A program made the position numbers and the translations under genes. Positions 39,472 through 48,566 of a stretch of DNA of 53,490 nt are shown here, one piece after another (the stretch's first letter is position 1; each line of letters begins with the position of its first letter). This DNA is from Chloroflexota bacterium (GTDB lineage Bacteria > Chloroflexota > UBA6077 > JACCZL01): positions 1 to 53,490 of the forward strand of contig JADZEM010000042.1 of NCBI GenBank assembly GCA_020850535.1. The letters are read 5' to 3'. The notes under the pieces were generated by a model. It saw nothing but the letters and a program-made list of their open reading frames with translations. It searched no databases and had not been told where the DNA came from.

Positions 39472-41425
39472 CGCTCAGATCCTCCGTGACGCCCGTCAGC
39501 CAGGTGGTGACCAGCCGTCCAGCCAGCTCGTGCTCGTCAAGGGTGTCAGGCGGCGCGTCCTCGTCCGCCAGCCGCACGCCGACGCGCCGACGAGTGTCGA
39601 CGGTCCAGCCGCCCGCGTCCGAGAGGTCGTCGGGCGTCCAGGTGACGCTGACCTGCCGGTCGGCCCGTGCGCCCATCCCCAGCCGCGCCCGCAGCTCACG
39701 GATGACGGTCCGGGCGCTGTCCAGCCCGAGGCCGTCGCGTGGGCGCATGGCGGCCGGCAGGAAGAGCATGACGTGGACGTAGGCGAAGCTCTCGACGGGG
39801 GCGGCGTCGGCGGGCGCGCCCGGATGCGGACGCCGGCCGTTCCGCTGGTGCGTGGCCCGGCCGGAGCCGCGCACGGTGTAGCTGGCGTGGCCGCCGCGTG
39901 GCTGCTGCGCGCGCCAGCACTGGACGACCCACTCGGGCACGAGAGAGCGGCCGGTGGACTCCAGCAGGATGTCGTCGGGATCGGGGATGCCGGGATGGCC
40001 CTCACCCCCCGTCCCTCCGCTGCGCGGTGCGAATACCGGCTTCGCCGACATCATCTCGGCTGCGCCGCCTCTCCGTGTCGCCGATATCCCTGTGTGCGGG
40101 AGCGGGGAGTCCCCCTGAAGCTGTCCACGTTCATCTACTGAGGCGCCGCGAGGCGGCATAGGGGTGTCGCCCTGGAAGTGTGCGCGCTCGTCCACGTAGC
40201 CGGGCAGCCAGCGCATCGCGTTCAGCAGCCCTTCGCGCCGGCCCTGGCTCAGCTGCACGGGGTCGTCGGCGGCGTCCGAGAGCGGGATGTCCTCCAGGCC
40301 AAAGGTGCAGGCGCGGAACCGCTCGAAGGCGTCTCCTTCGAGCCACCGTAGCTCGCTCTTGAGCAGCTGGTGCTGGCGCAGCAGGGTGCTGAGCCGCAGC
40401 GCGAAGTCTACCCAGCTCGCCTTGACGAGATCGCCGCCGGCCCGCCCGGCCAGCGACGGCGGCAGCATCCCGACCACCAGCACGTCGCGGACGCGCTGCC
40501 GGCGCGGCTTGCGCTCCAGGGCGTAGTAGCCGGTGTTGAGCAACCGGTCCAGCCGGATCGCCCTCGGCATCATCATCTCGCTCAGGAGCATGGCCGGCAG
40601 ATCTTCGTCGCGGTGGGTGAGGTGGATGCCGACGTAGCCAGCCTCGCGCCGCCGCTGGCCGCCGGTTGGGGCAGTCGGGGTGGGCAACTGTCGGCGGCGT
40701 GCCCACGCGCTGTCGGTCAGGCGGGGACGCAGCCGAAGCAGCAGCCCCAGCTCGACAGGGTCCGAGGACGGCAGCGCCCGCGAGCCTGACCCATCCGTGC
40801 CTCGCCGCACCAGCCCGGCGAGGGTGGCGGCCGGCTCGAACCAGAACGGATCGCGGGGCAGCTCGCCGGTCTCGGGATCGGGAGCAGGAACCTTCGACGC
40901 CCGGTCGAGGATCGCCGTTGCCAGCTCTTGCATGTAGCGCGTGTACGCCTCGGGCGAGACTGACGTGCCGGCGTCGTCGGCGGCGAACAGGCAGTTCTGC
41001 CCGATCTCTGCGCAGGCCGCCAGGATCAGCGGCGTCAACACCTTCAGGACGGTGTACGTGCCAGACGCGCCCAGGGCGATGCCGCCGTGGTACTGGCCGG
41101 CCCGCGGGCCGTCCCGTGCGGGTGGGGTGATCTCCTGGACCAGCCGCCGCAGCACCACCTGCCAGCCGCGCTCACCGCCGGATGCCCCGCCGCGCGCGCT
41201 GGTGCGGGGATCGAGCAGCAGCGGCACGAGCTGCGAGACCAGCCAGGGGGTGATCCCGACGTGGCGATTGTGGAGCGTCCAGAGGACCGTCTCGGCGAGG
41301 CGCGCGGCGGCCGGTCCGTGTGGGGCCAGCATGGCGAACGCATCGGCCACCTGGGGCTGCCAGACGCGCGGCGCGACGAGCCGCACCTGAAGCTCGCTGA
41401 GCGGGGCCGGGGGCGGGGGAGGCAC
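39464..41425 (-). CDS. Unknown 653-aa protein of the MoxR operon
   Basis: The GTG start is preceded by AGGAG. Blocks that may define a family are GQYHGGIALGASGTYTVLKV, GQNCLFAADDAGTSVSPEAY, SEMMMPRAIRLDRLLNTGYY and DVLVVGMLPPSLAGRAGGDL. The C-terminal part (SFAYVHVMLFLPAAMRPRDG) is alpha/beta-like. No MIDAS-type DxSxS motif of vWA domains was found, although vWA proteins often accompany MoxR ATPases. Residues about 415-480 are a low-complexity, repeat-derived insertion in which DERAHFQGD and DERGQLQGD are tandem copies. No membrane segment is seen. The function is unknown. Confidence 0.7.
   Translation of the reverse strand: MPPPPPAPLSELQVRLVAPRVWQPQVADAFAMLAPHGPAAARLAETVLWTLHNRHVGITPWLVSQLVPLLLDPRTSARGGASGGERGWQVVLRRLVQEITPPARDGPRAGQYHGGIALGASGTYTVLKVLTPLILAACAEIGQNCLFAADDAGTSVSPEAYTRYMQELATAILDRASKVPAPDPETGELPRDPFWFEPAATLAGLVRRGTDGSGSRALPSSDPVELGLLLRLRPRLTDSAWARRRQLPTPTAPTGGQRRREAGYVGIHLTHRDEDLPAMLLSEMMMPRAIRLDRLLNTGYYALERKPRRQRVRDVLVVGMLPPSLAGRAGGDLVKASWVDFALRLSTLLRQHQLLKSELRWLEGDAFERFRACTFGLEDIPLSDAADDPVQLSQGRREGLLNAMRWLPGYVDERAHFQGDTPMPPRGASVDERGQLQGDSPLPHTGISATRRGGAAEMMSAKPVFAPRSGGTGGEGHPGIPDPDDILLESTGRSLVPEWVVQCWRAQQPRGGHASYTVRGSGRATHQRNGRRPHPGAPADAAPVESFAYVHVMLFLPAAMRPRDGLGLDSARTVIRELRARLGMGARADRQVSVTWTPDDLSDAGGWTVDTRRRVGVRLADEDAPPDTLDEHELAGRLVTTWLTGVTEDLSGG
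39997..40190. repeat. Repeat-derived insertion inside the 653-aa gene
   Basis: The stretch starts with CCTCACCCCCCGTCCCTCCG, shared in part with 35657-35705. It continues with two related segments CTGAAGCTGTCCACG and CTGGAAGTGTGCGCG that encode DERGQLQGD and DERAHFQGD. Flanking protein sequence (GIPDPDDILLES and MRWLPGYV) looks like normal conserved sequence, so the block appears inserted without breaking the frame. Confidence 0.5.
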
Positions 41426-41440
41426 GGGCCTGCTGCTCCT

Positions 41441-42478
41441 CTATCTGACCAGCGCTCGGTTCAGCTTCCGCACCACTTCGTCGTCGGCCCGGTCCAGGAA
41501 GAACCGCCCGACCAGCCCCAGCTCGGCCGGCCCCAGCGTCAGCGACCGCTCGTCCAGCTCACCGCGCCGCACGGAACGGTACACGCAGTGCAGCAGCATG
41601 ATGTGGAGCATCTTCACCAGCCGCCGATTCGACATCTCGGAGAGGTCGTCGTCGCGGGTGATCCGGATCAGGCGGGCCAGCTCCTGGAAGAATGGGCTGC
41701 GCTCCTGGGGCTGGAGCACGCCACGGTCGGTCAGCTCGCGGATCTCGTCGCGGAGGTCGTCGGCAAGCTCCAGCAGCGTGGTGTAGACGCGCGAGCCGCC
41801 ACGGCTGCCGAACGTCTCGGCCCAGCCGCGCGTCAGCAGCGTCCCGACCCGTTCTGGCCCGCCAGGGACGTGGACGTCCACGTTCTTGACGGTGCAGCGC
41901 AGCAGGAAGCGGTCGAAGACGGCCCGCAGCTCGGGAGTGTCGGGGATCTCGTTGGTGGCGGCGAAGAGGCACTGCAACTGGACGGGCGTGCGCTCGCCAC
42001 GGTCGTGAAAGACGCGCTCGTTCATGACGGCGAGCAGCGAGTTGAGGATGGCGCTCGATCCGTTGAAGACCTCGTCGAGGTAGACGACGCGCGCCGACTG
42101 GAGCCAGTCCCCGGACAGCCGCACCAGCCGGCCGTGGGTGGCCGCCTGGGCCACGTCGTAGAACCCGAACAGCTCGCCCGGCTCGGTGAACGGCGTCAGC
42201 AGGTACTCGAAGTAGTGCGGGTGGCGAACCTGCGGGTTCTCCAGGTCGAGCAGGCCCAGCAGGTTGCAGAACGCGCGGATCAGCCGCGACTTGGCCGTCC
42301 CGGGCGGCCCGACCAGCAGCAGCGCCTCGCCGCTGAGGATCGAGAGCATCAGGGCGTCAATCGCCTCGTCCAGGCCGGAGAAGCGGCCCTTCAGCTCGTC
42401 CTCGACCTGCCCAAGCTGCCCGAACAGCTCGCCGTGCTGCCGCGCCAGCCAGATCAGCGGTTGTGCGGGGAAGACCAT
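41441..42478 (-). CDS. MoxR-type AAA+ ATPase
   Basis: The product is 345 aa from ATG 42478; the frame stays open further upstream, but that part is a shadow of the neighbouring gene. Walker A is GPPGTAKS (57-64), Walker B is VVYLDEVF (131-138), sensor 1 is LFAATNE with Asn176, and FDRFLLR (188-194) gives the likely arginine finger. HGRLVRLSGDWLQSARV is typical of RavA/MoxR proteins. MoxR ATPases remodel or insert cofactors into protein partners, usually with vWA proteins; here the partners would be the downstream unknowns. It is separated by eight bases from the upstream 331-aa gene and 15 bases from the downstream 653-aa gene. Confidence 0.9.
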   Translation of the reverse strand: MVFPAQPLIWLARQHGELFGQLGQVEDELKGRFSGLDEAIDALMLSILSGEALLLVGPPGTAKSRLIRAFCNLLGLLDLENPQVRHPHYFEYLLTPFTEPGELFGFYDVAQAATHGRLVRLSGDWLQSARVVYLDEVFNGSSAILNSLLAVMNERVFHDRGERTPVQLQCLFAATNEIPDTPELRAVFDRFLLRCTVKNVDVHVPGGPERVGTLLTRGWAETFGSRGGSRVYTTLLELADDLRDEIRELTDRGVLQPQERSPFFQELARLIRITRDDDLSEMSNRRLVKMLHIMLLHCVYRSVRRGELDERSLTLGPAELGLVGRFFLDRADDEVVRKLNRALVR

Positions 42479-42486
42479 GGGCGCCG

Positions 42487-43482
42487 CTATCCTCCGACCA
42501 GTGCCCGGGGATCGTACTGGCTGGCCAACCAGGCTGGCCGGTCGGCCTCCCACGACGGATGGGCGAGCAGCGGCAGCGTGGTCACCGGCGGTGTCCCCCG
42601 AGCGTCCGTGCGCTGCGAGGATACGTGTCCCAGCGCCTCGCTGACAACGGGAAGGTCTGTCAGGCCCTTGCGGAGCGCGGCCGGCAGGGGCGGATGCCCG
42701 CCGTGCCAGGCCAGGATCGCCTGCATGATGACGTACTGGTCCCAGAAGCCGGCCCAGCCGCTGACAGCCAGCGTCTGGACACTGGCCTGCTGTCCCAGGG
42801 CGCGTGCGGCCTGCCGCCGGCGGGTGGCCCGGGTGGGGATCCACTCCCAGCGGCTGAACGGCAGCCGGCCCCAGAGCGTCCACCCGACGCGTCCGAGCTG
42901 GGCCGCGAGCCGGCCCGGGGAGCGCAGGGTGTCTCTCCGAAACAGGCCGCGCAGCGCCGGCCCGAGCGCTGGTGTGTGCGGCGCCTGGGCCAGCGCCAGC
43001 AGCGCCCAGAATGTCCCCGGCGCGAAGACGGGGGTGGGCAGGCCGCCCTGCGGGAAGAGGTACTGTTCCTGGAGGACGCCTCTCGCCAGCAGGGCGGCCT
43101 CGCGCTGGAAGGCGGGGCTGGCCCAGGCGCGCTCGGCGACCGTCGGCCAGAGGAAGTCGGGGAGGTAGCCGGGGGTGGTCTGCCCGATTCGGGACCGCAA
43201 CTGGCTCCAGACCCGCCGCTGCCAGACGGCCGGTGAGAGGCCGCGTCTGGTGGCCCGGGCGACGGTCACCCGGTAGCTGACGGGGGCCAGCCGATGGCCC
43301 TGGCGCGTCGCCAGCTTCCGCGCGACGCCGTCTGGCAGGAGATCGGCCAGGGAGGGGCGCTCGTCGTCGGCGTTCGCCAGCAACGCCTGTCGCAGCAGCC
43401 CCAGCCCGAGATCGCGCAGCAGGCCGGTCGCCTCGTCCAACGGGAGCGCGGCAAAGTCGAGCGCGGGAGTGCGCCGCCTCAT
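42487..43482 (-). CDS. Unknown 331-aa protein, first gene of the MoxR operon
   Basis: ATG 43482 opens the operon. The protein is soluble, basic and rich in Arg, Ala, Leu and Trp. Blocks include ALDFAALPLDEATGLLRDLG, RLAPVSYRVTVARATRRGLS and WAGFWDQYVIMQAILAWHGG. No catalytic motif, membrane segment or known domain was found. Its tight spacing to the MoxR gene suggests it is a dedicated partner or substrate adaptor of that ATPase. A promoter should lie in 43483-43736, but I could not identify one with confidence. Confidence 0.65.
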   Translation of the reverse strand: MRRRTPALDFAALPLDEATGLLRDLGLGLLRQALLANADDERPSLADLLPDGVARKLATRQGHRLAPVSYRVTVARATRRGLSPAVWQRRVWSQLRSRIGQTTPGYLPDFLWPTVAERAWASPAFQREAALLARGVLQEQYLFPQGGLPTPVFAPGTFWALLALAQAPHTPALGPALRGLFRRDTLRSPGRLAAQLGRVGWTLWGRLPFSRWEWIPTRATRRRQAARALGQQASVQTLAVSGWAGFWDQYVIMQAILAWHGGHPPLPAALRKGLTDLPVVSEALGHVSSQRTDARGTPPVTTLPLLAHPSWEADRPAWLASQYDPRALVGG

Positions 43483-43736
43483 GCTGCCGCGTCACGCTGT
43501 GTGTGCGTCGTCATACGGCCAATGGTGTACCGCATCCGATGGGGGCAGCGCCGATGTGTGGGCATGCCCTGTTGCGATACGATGACCCGCACAGAGTCCG
43601 CCATGCGTCAAGCAGCTCGTGACCAGCTATCCAGGACTGCGCCGACGCGGGTGTGCGCCGGCCAGTGGCGATGTCTTCCAGCTACCCGACCGGGACTCTG
43701 GTGCGAGCGGGTGATGGGAGCCGCGGGAGTCCGACC

Positions 43737-44717
43737 ATGTTGACGCCACTGGCGCAGCTCACACGCGAATCGATGCGCGCAGGCCTCACCCGCGAGAACC
43801 TGCACGGGGTCTGGGCCGCGATTGGCACCCCGTTTGACGCTCGTGAACGGTTCGACGAGGAGGTCTTTCGCGAGAATATTCGGCGGCTGCACGCCGCAGG
43901 CGTTCACGGCATCTACACGACCGACAGTGACGGCGAGTTCTACGCCATCGAGCTGGACGAGTTTCGGCACATCGTCGACGTGTTTGCCGACGAAACACAG
44001 CGCATCGGCGCGGCGGCCATGGTCGGCGTGACCTGGTGCAACACCGAGGGCGTCGTGGCCCGGCTGCGCCACGCCGTGGACCGGGGCATCCTGGGCGCGC
44101 ACGTCGGCCACCCGTTCTTCATGCCGTCAACCGCTGCATCGTACCGAGGGTTCTGGGAAGATATCAGCGCAGCGGCGCCTGACGGGTTCGGCCTCGTCCA
44201 GTACAACACGCCGCGCTGCCACAACTACCTGCGCGGACCGGACTACGCCGTCCTCCAGCGCGATTTCCCGAAGCTCATCGGCACGAAGCACGTCGGCGTC
44301 GATTTCACCGAGTTCATGTCGGTGATGGCGGATGCGCCACAGATCAGCCACCTCGTCGGCGAGGGCGTCATGGCGCCGTACCTCATGTTCGGCGGGCGCG
44401 GCATCAACTCGTGGTTCACGAACTTCAACCCGCGGTTCGTACTCGACCTCTACAACGACGTGGTCGCGGGGCGCTGGGACTCGGCGCGCCAGCGTCAGAA
44501 ACGGCTGCACGCGTTCATCGGCGCTATCGACGTACTCCAGGAGACCGGCAACCTGCACGGCATCATCGGCAAGGCCGTGACCGAGGCCTCACCATTCCTG
44601 ATCTCGACGCCGACCACCCGCCGGCCGTACCAGCCCGTCGTCCGTGAAGCGGTCGAGCGGTTCCGCCGCATCGTGGAGGAGCAGTTCCAGGATCTTCAGT
44701 GGCCGGGGCGAGGCTGA
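43737..44717 (+). CDS. DapA/NanA-family aldolase (dihydrodipicolinate synthase-like)
   Basis: The product is about 326 aa. ATG 43737 has GGGAG eight bases upstream. The N-terminal GVWAAIGTPFDARERFDEEV is the family signature, followed by GIYTTDSDGEFYAIELDEFR, where GTTGE is usual. The catalytic Tyr is likely in LVQYNTPRCHNYLR and the Schiff-base Lys in KLIGTKHVGVDF. The family makes or cleaves C-C bonds with pyruvate. The altered GTTGE segment (TTDSDGEF) argues against true DapA and for a catabolic or uncharacterised subfamily. It is convergent with the potassium transporter gene and stands alone. Confidence 0.85.
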   Translation: MLTPLAQLTRESMRAGLTRENLHGVWAAIGTPFDARERFDEEVFRENIRRLHAAGVHGIYTTDSDGEFYAIELDEFRHIVDVFADETQRIGAAAMVGVTWCNTEGVVARLRHAVDRGILGAHVGHPFFMPSTAASYRGFWEDISAAAPDGFGLVQYNTPRCHNYLRGPDYAVLQRDFPKLIGTKHVGVDFTEFMSVMADAPQISHLVGEGVMAPYLMFGGRGINSWFTNFNPRFVLDLYNDVVAGRWDSARQRQKRLHAFIGAIDVLQETGNLHGIIGKAVTEASPFLISTPTTRRPYQPVVREAVERFRRIVEEQFQDLQWPGRG

Positions 44718-44756
44718 GCCTCCCGCGGCACTGCACTGCGACGGCCAGAAGCGCCG

Positions 44757-47024
44757 TCAGCGGATCAGGTGGTACGGCACGTCGATGACCGCCGTGTTGG
44801 GGCGGAAGAAGAGCGTCCCCTTCAGCCGCAGCGCCGTCTGGTTGTGCAGCGGCCACTCCCACCAGCGGCGTGGCACGTACTCAGCCAGCACCACCGTGAT
44901 CGGCGTGTCCGGATTCTGCTTGGAGACGGCGTCCAGGTAGTGCAGCATCGGCCCCGTCAGCGCCCGATACCGTGACTCCAGGATCACCAGCGGGACATCG
45001 GTGCCCCACTCCTTCCAGCGACGGCGCACCTCGGCGGCGTCTTCAAGATCGTCGGTGACGTGCAGCGCCGTCACGTTGCTGGAGAGCGCCCGCGCGTAGC
45101 GGATCGTCCGGGCGACGGCGCGGTTGAGCCCCGGCACCGGGACCACCAGGATCGGGGCGGGCAGGCCGTCCGGCGGCTCGTCCGTTGGCTCCATCGCCAA
45201 CTGCTCGGCCACGCGGGTGTAGTGGGCGTGGATCCGCCAGAGCACCGCCACCTGCATCGGGATCAGCACGATGACCAGCCACGCGCCGTGCGTGAACTGG
45301 GTGATGGACTGGATGATCGCCACGGCGAACGTCGTCAGCGCGCCCGCCGTGTTGACGATCAGCCCGTAGTGCCAGCCCGGCTCGCGGCGGCTCCACCAGC
45401 GCTTGACCATGCCCGCCTGTGAGCAGGTGAACGCCACGAAGACGCCGATGGCGTACAGCGGGATCAGCGCGTGGGTGTCTGCATTGAAGAAGAAGACGAT
45501 GACGCCCGAGATGATGCCGAGCGTCGAGATGCCCGTGGAGAACGCCAGGCGGTCGCCCCGGAAGCTGAACTGGTGTGGCATGTAGTGGTCACGGGCCAGG
45601 AACCAGGACAGGCGTGGGAAGTCCGCGAACGCCGTGTTGGCGGCCAGCACCAGGATCAGCATGGTGGACCACTGCATCAGAAGGTACAGGAGGCCATCGC
45701 CGAAGATCTCGCGGCTGATCATCGAGACGACGGACTCGGCCTCGTCCACGTCTGGCATGATGGCAAGCTGGGTCGAGAGGAAGGAGATCCCCAGGAACAG
45801 CACCGCCAGGATGATGCCCATCCAAAGCAGCGTCGTGCGGGCGTTCTTCCACTCCGGCGGCTTGAACGCCGGCACGCCGTCCGAGATGGCTTCCGTCCCG
45901 GTGAGCGCGGCGCAGCCCTGCGCGAACGCTCGGAGCACCAGCAGCAGGCCGATCCCTTCGAAGGCGTGTTTCGCCTCCCAGCCGGCCAGCTCCATCTCGT
46001 GACGCGGCATGTTCGCCACGAGGTCGCCGGTGGCGATGCGGAAGAGGCCGTACCCGATCATCAGCATCGCCATGACGATGAACATGTAGGTGGGCACGGC
46101 GAAGATGGTGCCCGACTCGCTGACGCCGCGCAGGTTGATGAGCGTCATCAGGGCGATCAGCGCGATGGCGATCCAGACGCGAAAGTCGTGGAGATCGGGG
46201 TAGGCCGAGGTCAGCGCGAAGACGCCGGCCGAGATGCTCACGGCCACCGTCAGGACGTAGCTCACCAGCAGCGATGAGGCGGCCACCAGGGCCGGAACGT
46301 TGCCCAGGTTGTCCTTGCTGACGATGTAGGAGCCGCCGCCGTGCGGGTACGCCTTGATCGTCTGGCGGTAGGAGATGACGACAATCGCCAGCAGCAGCCC
46401 GATGGCAGCCGCGACCGGCAGCGTGAACGTCAGCCCGAGCGCCCCGCCCAGCACCAGGATCCGCAGGATCTCCTCGGTGGCATACGAGGAGGACGACAGC
46501 GCGTCCGAGGCGAAGACGGCCAGCGCCTTCGTCTTGGGCAGCCGCTCATGGGCCAGCTCAGAGGACGCCAGCGGCTTCCCGATCAGGAAGCGTCGGCACA
46601 GTCCCCACAGCTTGCCCATCGTGCCGCGCGGAGCATACGCCGTGTCGCGGGCCACCAGCGTGTCGCCGGAGGCCTCGCGGAAGGTGTCGTGGAACGGCCG
46701 GTGGATGCGGACGTACCGCTCGCCCGGCTTGTGGCCCTGGCGCACCTCCCGAATGTGCACCGTTGGAATGGTGCTGCCGTCCGCCGCCCTCTTCTCAGCA
46801 CGGGCATCGCTGCTACCGCGGGCCTCGCCGCCGCGGACATCGCCATTGCGCGGGGTATCAGGAGGCTCGGGCTTCGCCGGCCCGCTGGACGATGAGCCTC
46901 GACCCTCGCCGTCTTCGGCGTTCGTGTCGCACCTCCGCTCTACTGGAGACGCCACAAGGTTGCTGGAGTGGTGCCCGGTTGAGCAGCATGCAGCCCACCC
47001 CATCCGCAGTATAGCAACCGCCAC
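44757..47024 (-). CDS. APC superfamily transporter, KimA/YdaO-like potassium importer
   Basis: The open frame is 755 aa. The true start is uncertain: the first 80 residues are low complexity, and a GTG beginning HIREVRQGHKPGERY (near 46761) is an alternative. The conserved part has LPKTKALAVFASDALSSSSY, then about twelve membrane helices (for example LGLTFTLPVAAAIGLLLAIV). The loop SYRQTIKAYPHGGGSYIVSK and a cytoplasmic C-terminal domain of about 150 residues (APILVVPVPGLNRAVARTIR, LHNQTALRLKGTLFFRPNTA) follow. This is the KimA-type arrangement of high-affinity K+/H+ symporters. The divergent KtrB/KtrA genes support a potassium role. An amino acid substrate is a less likely alternative. Confidence 0.85.
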   Translation of the reverse strand: MAVAILRMGWAACCSTGHHSSNLVASPVERRCDTNAEDGEGRGSSSSGPAKPEPPDTPRNGDVRGGEARGSSDARAEKRAADGSTIPTVHIREVRQGHKPGERYVRIHRPFHDTFREASGDTLVARDTAYAPRGTMGKLWGLCRRFLIGKPLASSELAHERLPKTKALAVFASDALSSSSYATEEILRILVLGGALGLTFTLPVAAAIGLLLAIVVISYRQTIKAYPHGGGSYIVSKDNLGNVPALVAASSLLVSYVLTVAVSISAGVFALTSAYPDLHDFRVWIAIALIALMTLINLRGVSESGTIFAVPTYMFIVMAMLMIGYGLFRIATGDLVANMPRHEMELAGWEAKHAFEGIGLLLVLRAFAQGCAALTGTEAISDGVPAFKPPEWKNARTTLLWMGIILAVLFLGISFLSTQLAIMPDVDEAESVVSMISREIFGDGLLYLLMQWSTMLILVLAANTAFADFPRLSWFLARDHYMPHQFSFRGDRLAFSTGISTLGIISGVIVFFFNADTHALIPLYAIGVFVAFTCSQAGMVKRWWSRREPGWHYGLIVNTAGALTTFAVAIIQSITQFTHGAWLVIVLIPMQVAVLWRIHAHYTRVAEQLAMEPTDEPPDGLPAPILVVPVPGLNRAVARTIRYARALSSNVTALHVTDDLEDAAEVRRRWKEWGTDVPLVILESRYRALTGPMLHYLDAVSKQNPDTPITVVLAEYVPRRWWEWPLHNQTALRLKGTLFFRPNTAVIDVPYHLIR

Positions 47025-47105
47025 TCATCTGAGAATCATTCGGCTGAGAATTGCTCGGCGCGTATCATGATGCCGCCATCCTGACAGCCCCGGAGCCAGC
47101 GCCGC

Positions 47106-48533
47106 GTGCCGCGATTGCCGATCCCCCGCCTCCCCAGGACGCCGCTCACCGCGGGGCGGCAGCTCCCCCGGCGCAGTGTGCGGGTGCCGTTGGGGGTCAC
47201 GCGGCCCCCACGGCGCGCGCTGAACGCCGGGCTGGTCTTTGCGGGCGGCTTCGCGGCGCTCATCGCCATCGGCACGGTGCTGCTGATGCTGCCGATCTCC
47301 CAGGTCGATGGACGCTGGACCCCGCTGCGCGACGCGGCATTCATCGCTGTCTCGGCGGCCTGCGTGACGGGGCTGGTCGTCGTGGACACCGGGACGCACT
47401 GGAGCTTCTTCGGGCAGGTCGTGATGGCCGGGCTGGTGCAGATCGGCGGCTTCGGCTTCATGATCCTGTCCACCTTTCTGCTCCGGTTGGCCGGGCGGCG
47501 CACCAGTCTCCGCGAGCGACTGCTGCTCCAGGAGTCCATTGGCGGAAGCGATGTCGGGTCGGCGCTGACGCTGGCGCAGCGCGTCCTGCTGTTCACCGTG
47601 GTGGTCGAAGGGGCCGGCGCGGTCATGCTGACGCTCGCCTTCCTGGAGCGGCAGCCGCTCAGCACCGCCATCTGGTGGGGGATCTTTCACTCGATCACGG
47701 CGTTCAACAACGCCGGCTTCGATCTGACGGGCGGCTATCAGAGTATGGTGCCGTTCGCGGATGCGCCGATGGTGCTCCTGCCGCTCAGCGTGCTGGTGAT
47801 CCTCGGCAGCCTCTCCTACGGCGTCGTCGAGGACGTGGTGCGGCGGCGGTCGTTTGCGCGGCTGACGCTCGACAGCAAGCTGGTGCTGGTGGTCAGCGCG
47901 GGACTGCTCGTCGGCGGGACGGGGCTGCTCCTGTTCACGGAGCGTGCGAACGGCGACACATTCGCCCCGATGCCGTTCTGGATGCAGGTGTTGAACGCCT
48001 TCTTTCACTCGACGGTGACACGGTCGGCCGGGTTCAACTCGGTGGATCTGGCGGCGGTGACAGATGGCGGCCTGCTGGTGCTGATCGGGCTGATGCTGAT
48101 CGGCGGGGCGGCCGGCTCGACGGCCGGCGGCATCAAGGTCCAGACGCTCGGCATCCTGCTGAGCGCCACGGCGTCGGCCATTCGCGGCCTGCCGGACGTC
48201 GTGGCGTTCGAGCGGCGCGTGCCGATACCAGACGTGCTGCGGGCCATCGCCGTGACGGTGTTGGCCTTCGCGCTGGTCTTCGTCGCGACCTTCCTGCTGG
48301 GGCTGACCAGCACCCAGCCGTTCCTCCGCGAGCTGTTCGAGGTGGTCTCGGCGTTCGCGACGGCCGGGATGTCGATAGGGCTGACGGGCGAGAGCAGCCC
48401 GGCTGGACGCTTGATCTTGATGGCCATGATGTTTGTCGGCCGGTTGGGACCGCTGACACTGGCGCTCGCCCTGGCCGCGCGCGAGCACGGTTCGCCATTG
48501 CGCTGGCCGGCGGCGGCTGTGCGGATCGGCTGA
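47106..48533 (+). CDS. ktrB: Potassium uptake channel subunit, TrkH/KtrB family
   Basis: The product is 475 aa with a GTG start at 47106. Four pore regions are visible with the conserved selectivity-filter glycines: AACVTGLVVVDTG, ITAFNNAGFDLTG, TVTRSAGFNSVDL and SAFATAGMSIGLT. These are embedded in four M1-P-M2 repeats. The gating-loop-like segment GAAGSTAGGIKVQTL is present. The protein forms a K+ (Na+-coupled) channel regulated by a KtrA ring; the ktrA gene follows 33 bases downstream. The start of the divergent KimA-like gene is only 81 bases away, too little room for a long riboswitch. Confidence 0.92.
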   Translation: MPRLPIPRLPRTPLTAGRQLPRRSVRVPLGVTRPPRRALNAGLVFAGGFAALIAIGTVLLMLPISQVDGRWTPLRDAAFIAVSAACVTGLVVVDTGTHWSFFGQVVMAGLVQIGGFGFMILSTFLLRLAGRRTSLRERLLLQESIGGSDVGSALTLAQRVLLFTVVVEGAGAVMLTLAFLERQPLSTAIWWGIFHSITAFNNAGFDLTGGYQSMVPFADAPMVLLPLSVLVILGSLSYGVVEDVVRRRSFARLTLDSKLVLVVSAGLLVGGTGLLLFTERANGDTFAPMPFWMQVLNAFFHSTVTRSAGFNSVDLAAVTDGGLLVLIGLMLIGGAAGSTAGGIKVQTLGILLSATASAIRGLPDVVAFERRVPIPDVLRAIAVTVLAFALVFVATFLLGLTSTQPFLRELFEVVSAFATAGMSIGLTGESSPAGRLILMAMMFVGRLGPLTLALALAAREHGSPLRWPAAAVRIG

Positions 48534-48566
48534 CGCGCCCGCCGGCGCGCAGGAAGAGAGGGGCGC

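Noticed and set aside
37225-39489. 754-codon plus-strand open frame opposite the 758-aa gene
   Set aside because: It has antisense shadow composition and no recognisable motifs; the minus-strand gene overlaps both of its operon neighbours.
39464-41425. vWA domain in the 653-aa partner of the MoxR ATPase
   Set aside because: No DxSxS metal-ion motif with matching T and D positions could be found.
41087-43168. 693-codon plus-strand open frame opposite the MoxR gene
   Set aside because: It covers a clear AAA+ ATPase on the other strand and has no family features.
42479-43495. Upstream extension of the MoxR frame to a 684-codon protein
   Set aside because: The extra part is arginine/proline-rich shadow of the 331-aa gene; the ATPase family begins at ATG 42478.
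47025-47105. c-di-AMP (ydaO-type) riboswitch upstream of the potassium genes
   Set aside because: The 81-base intergenic region is too short, and no matching conserved structure was seen.
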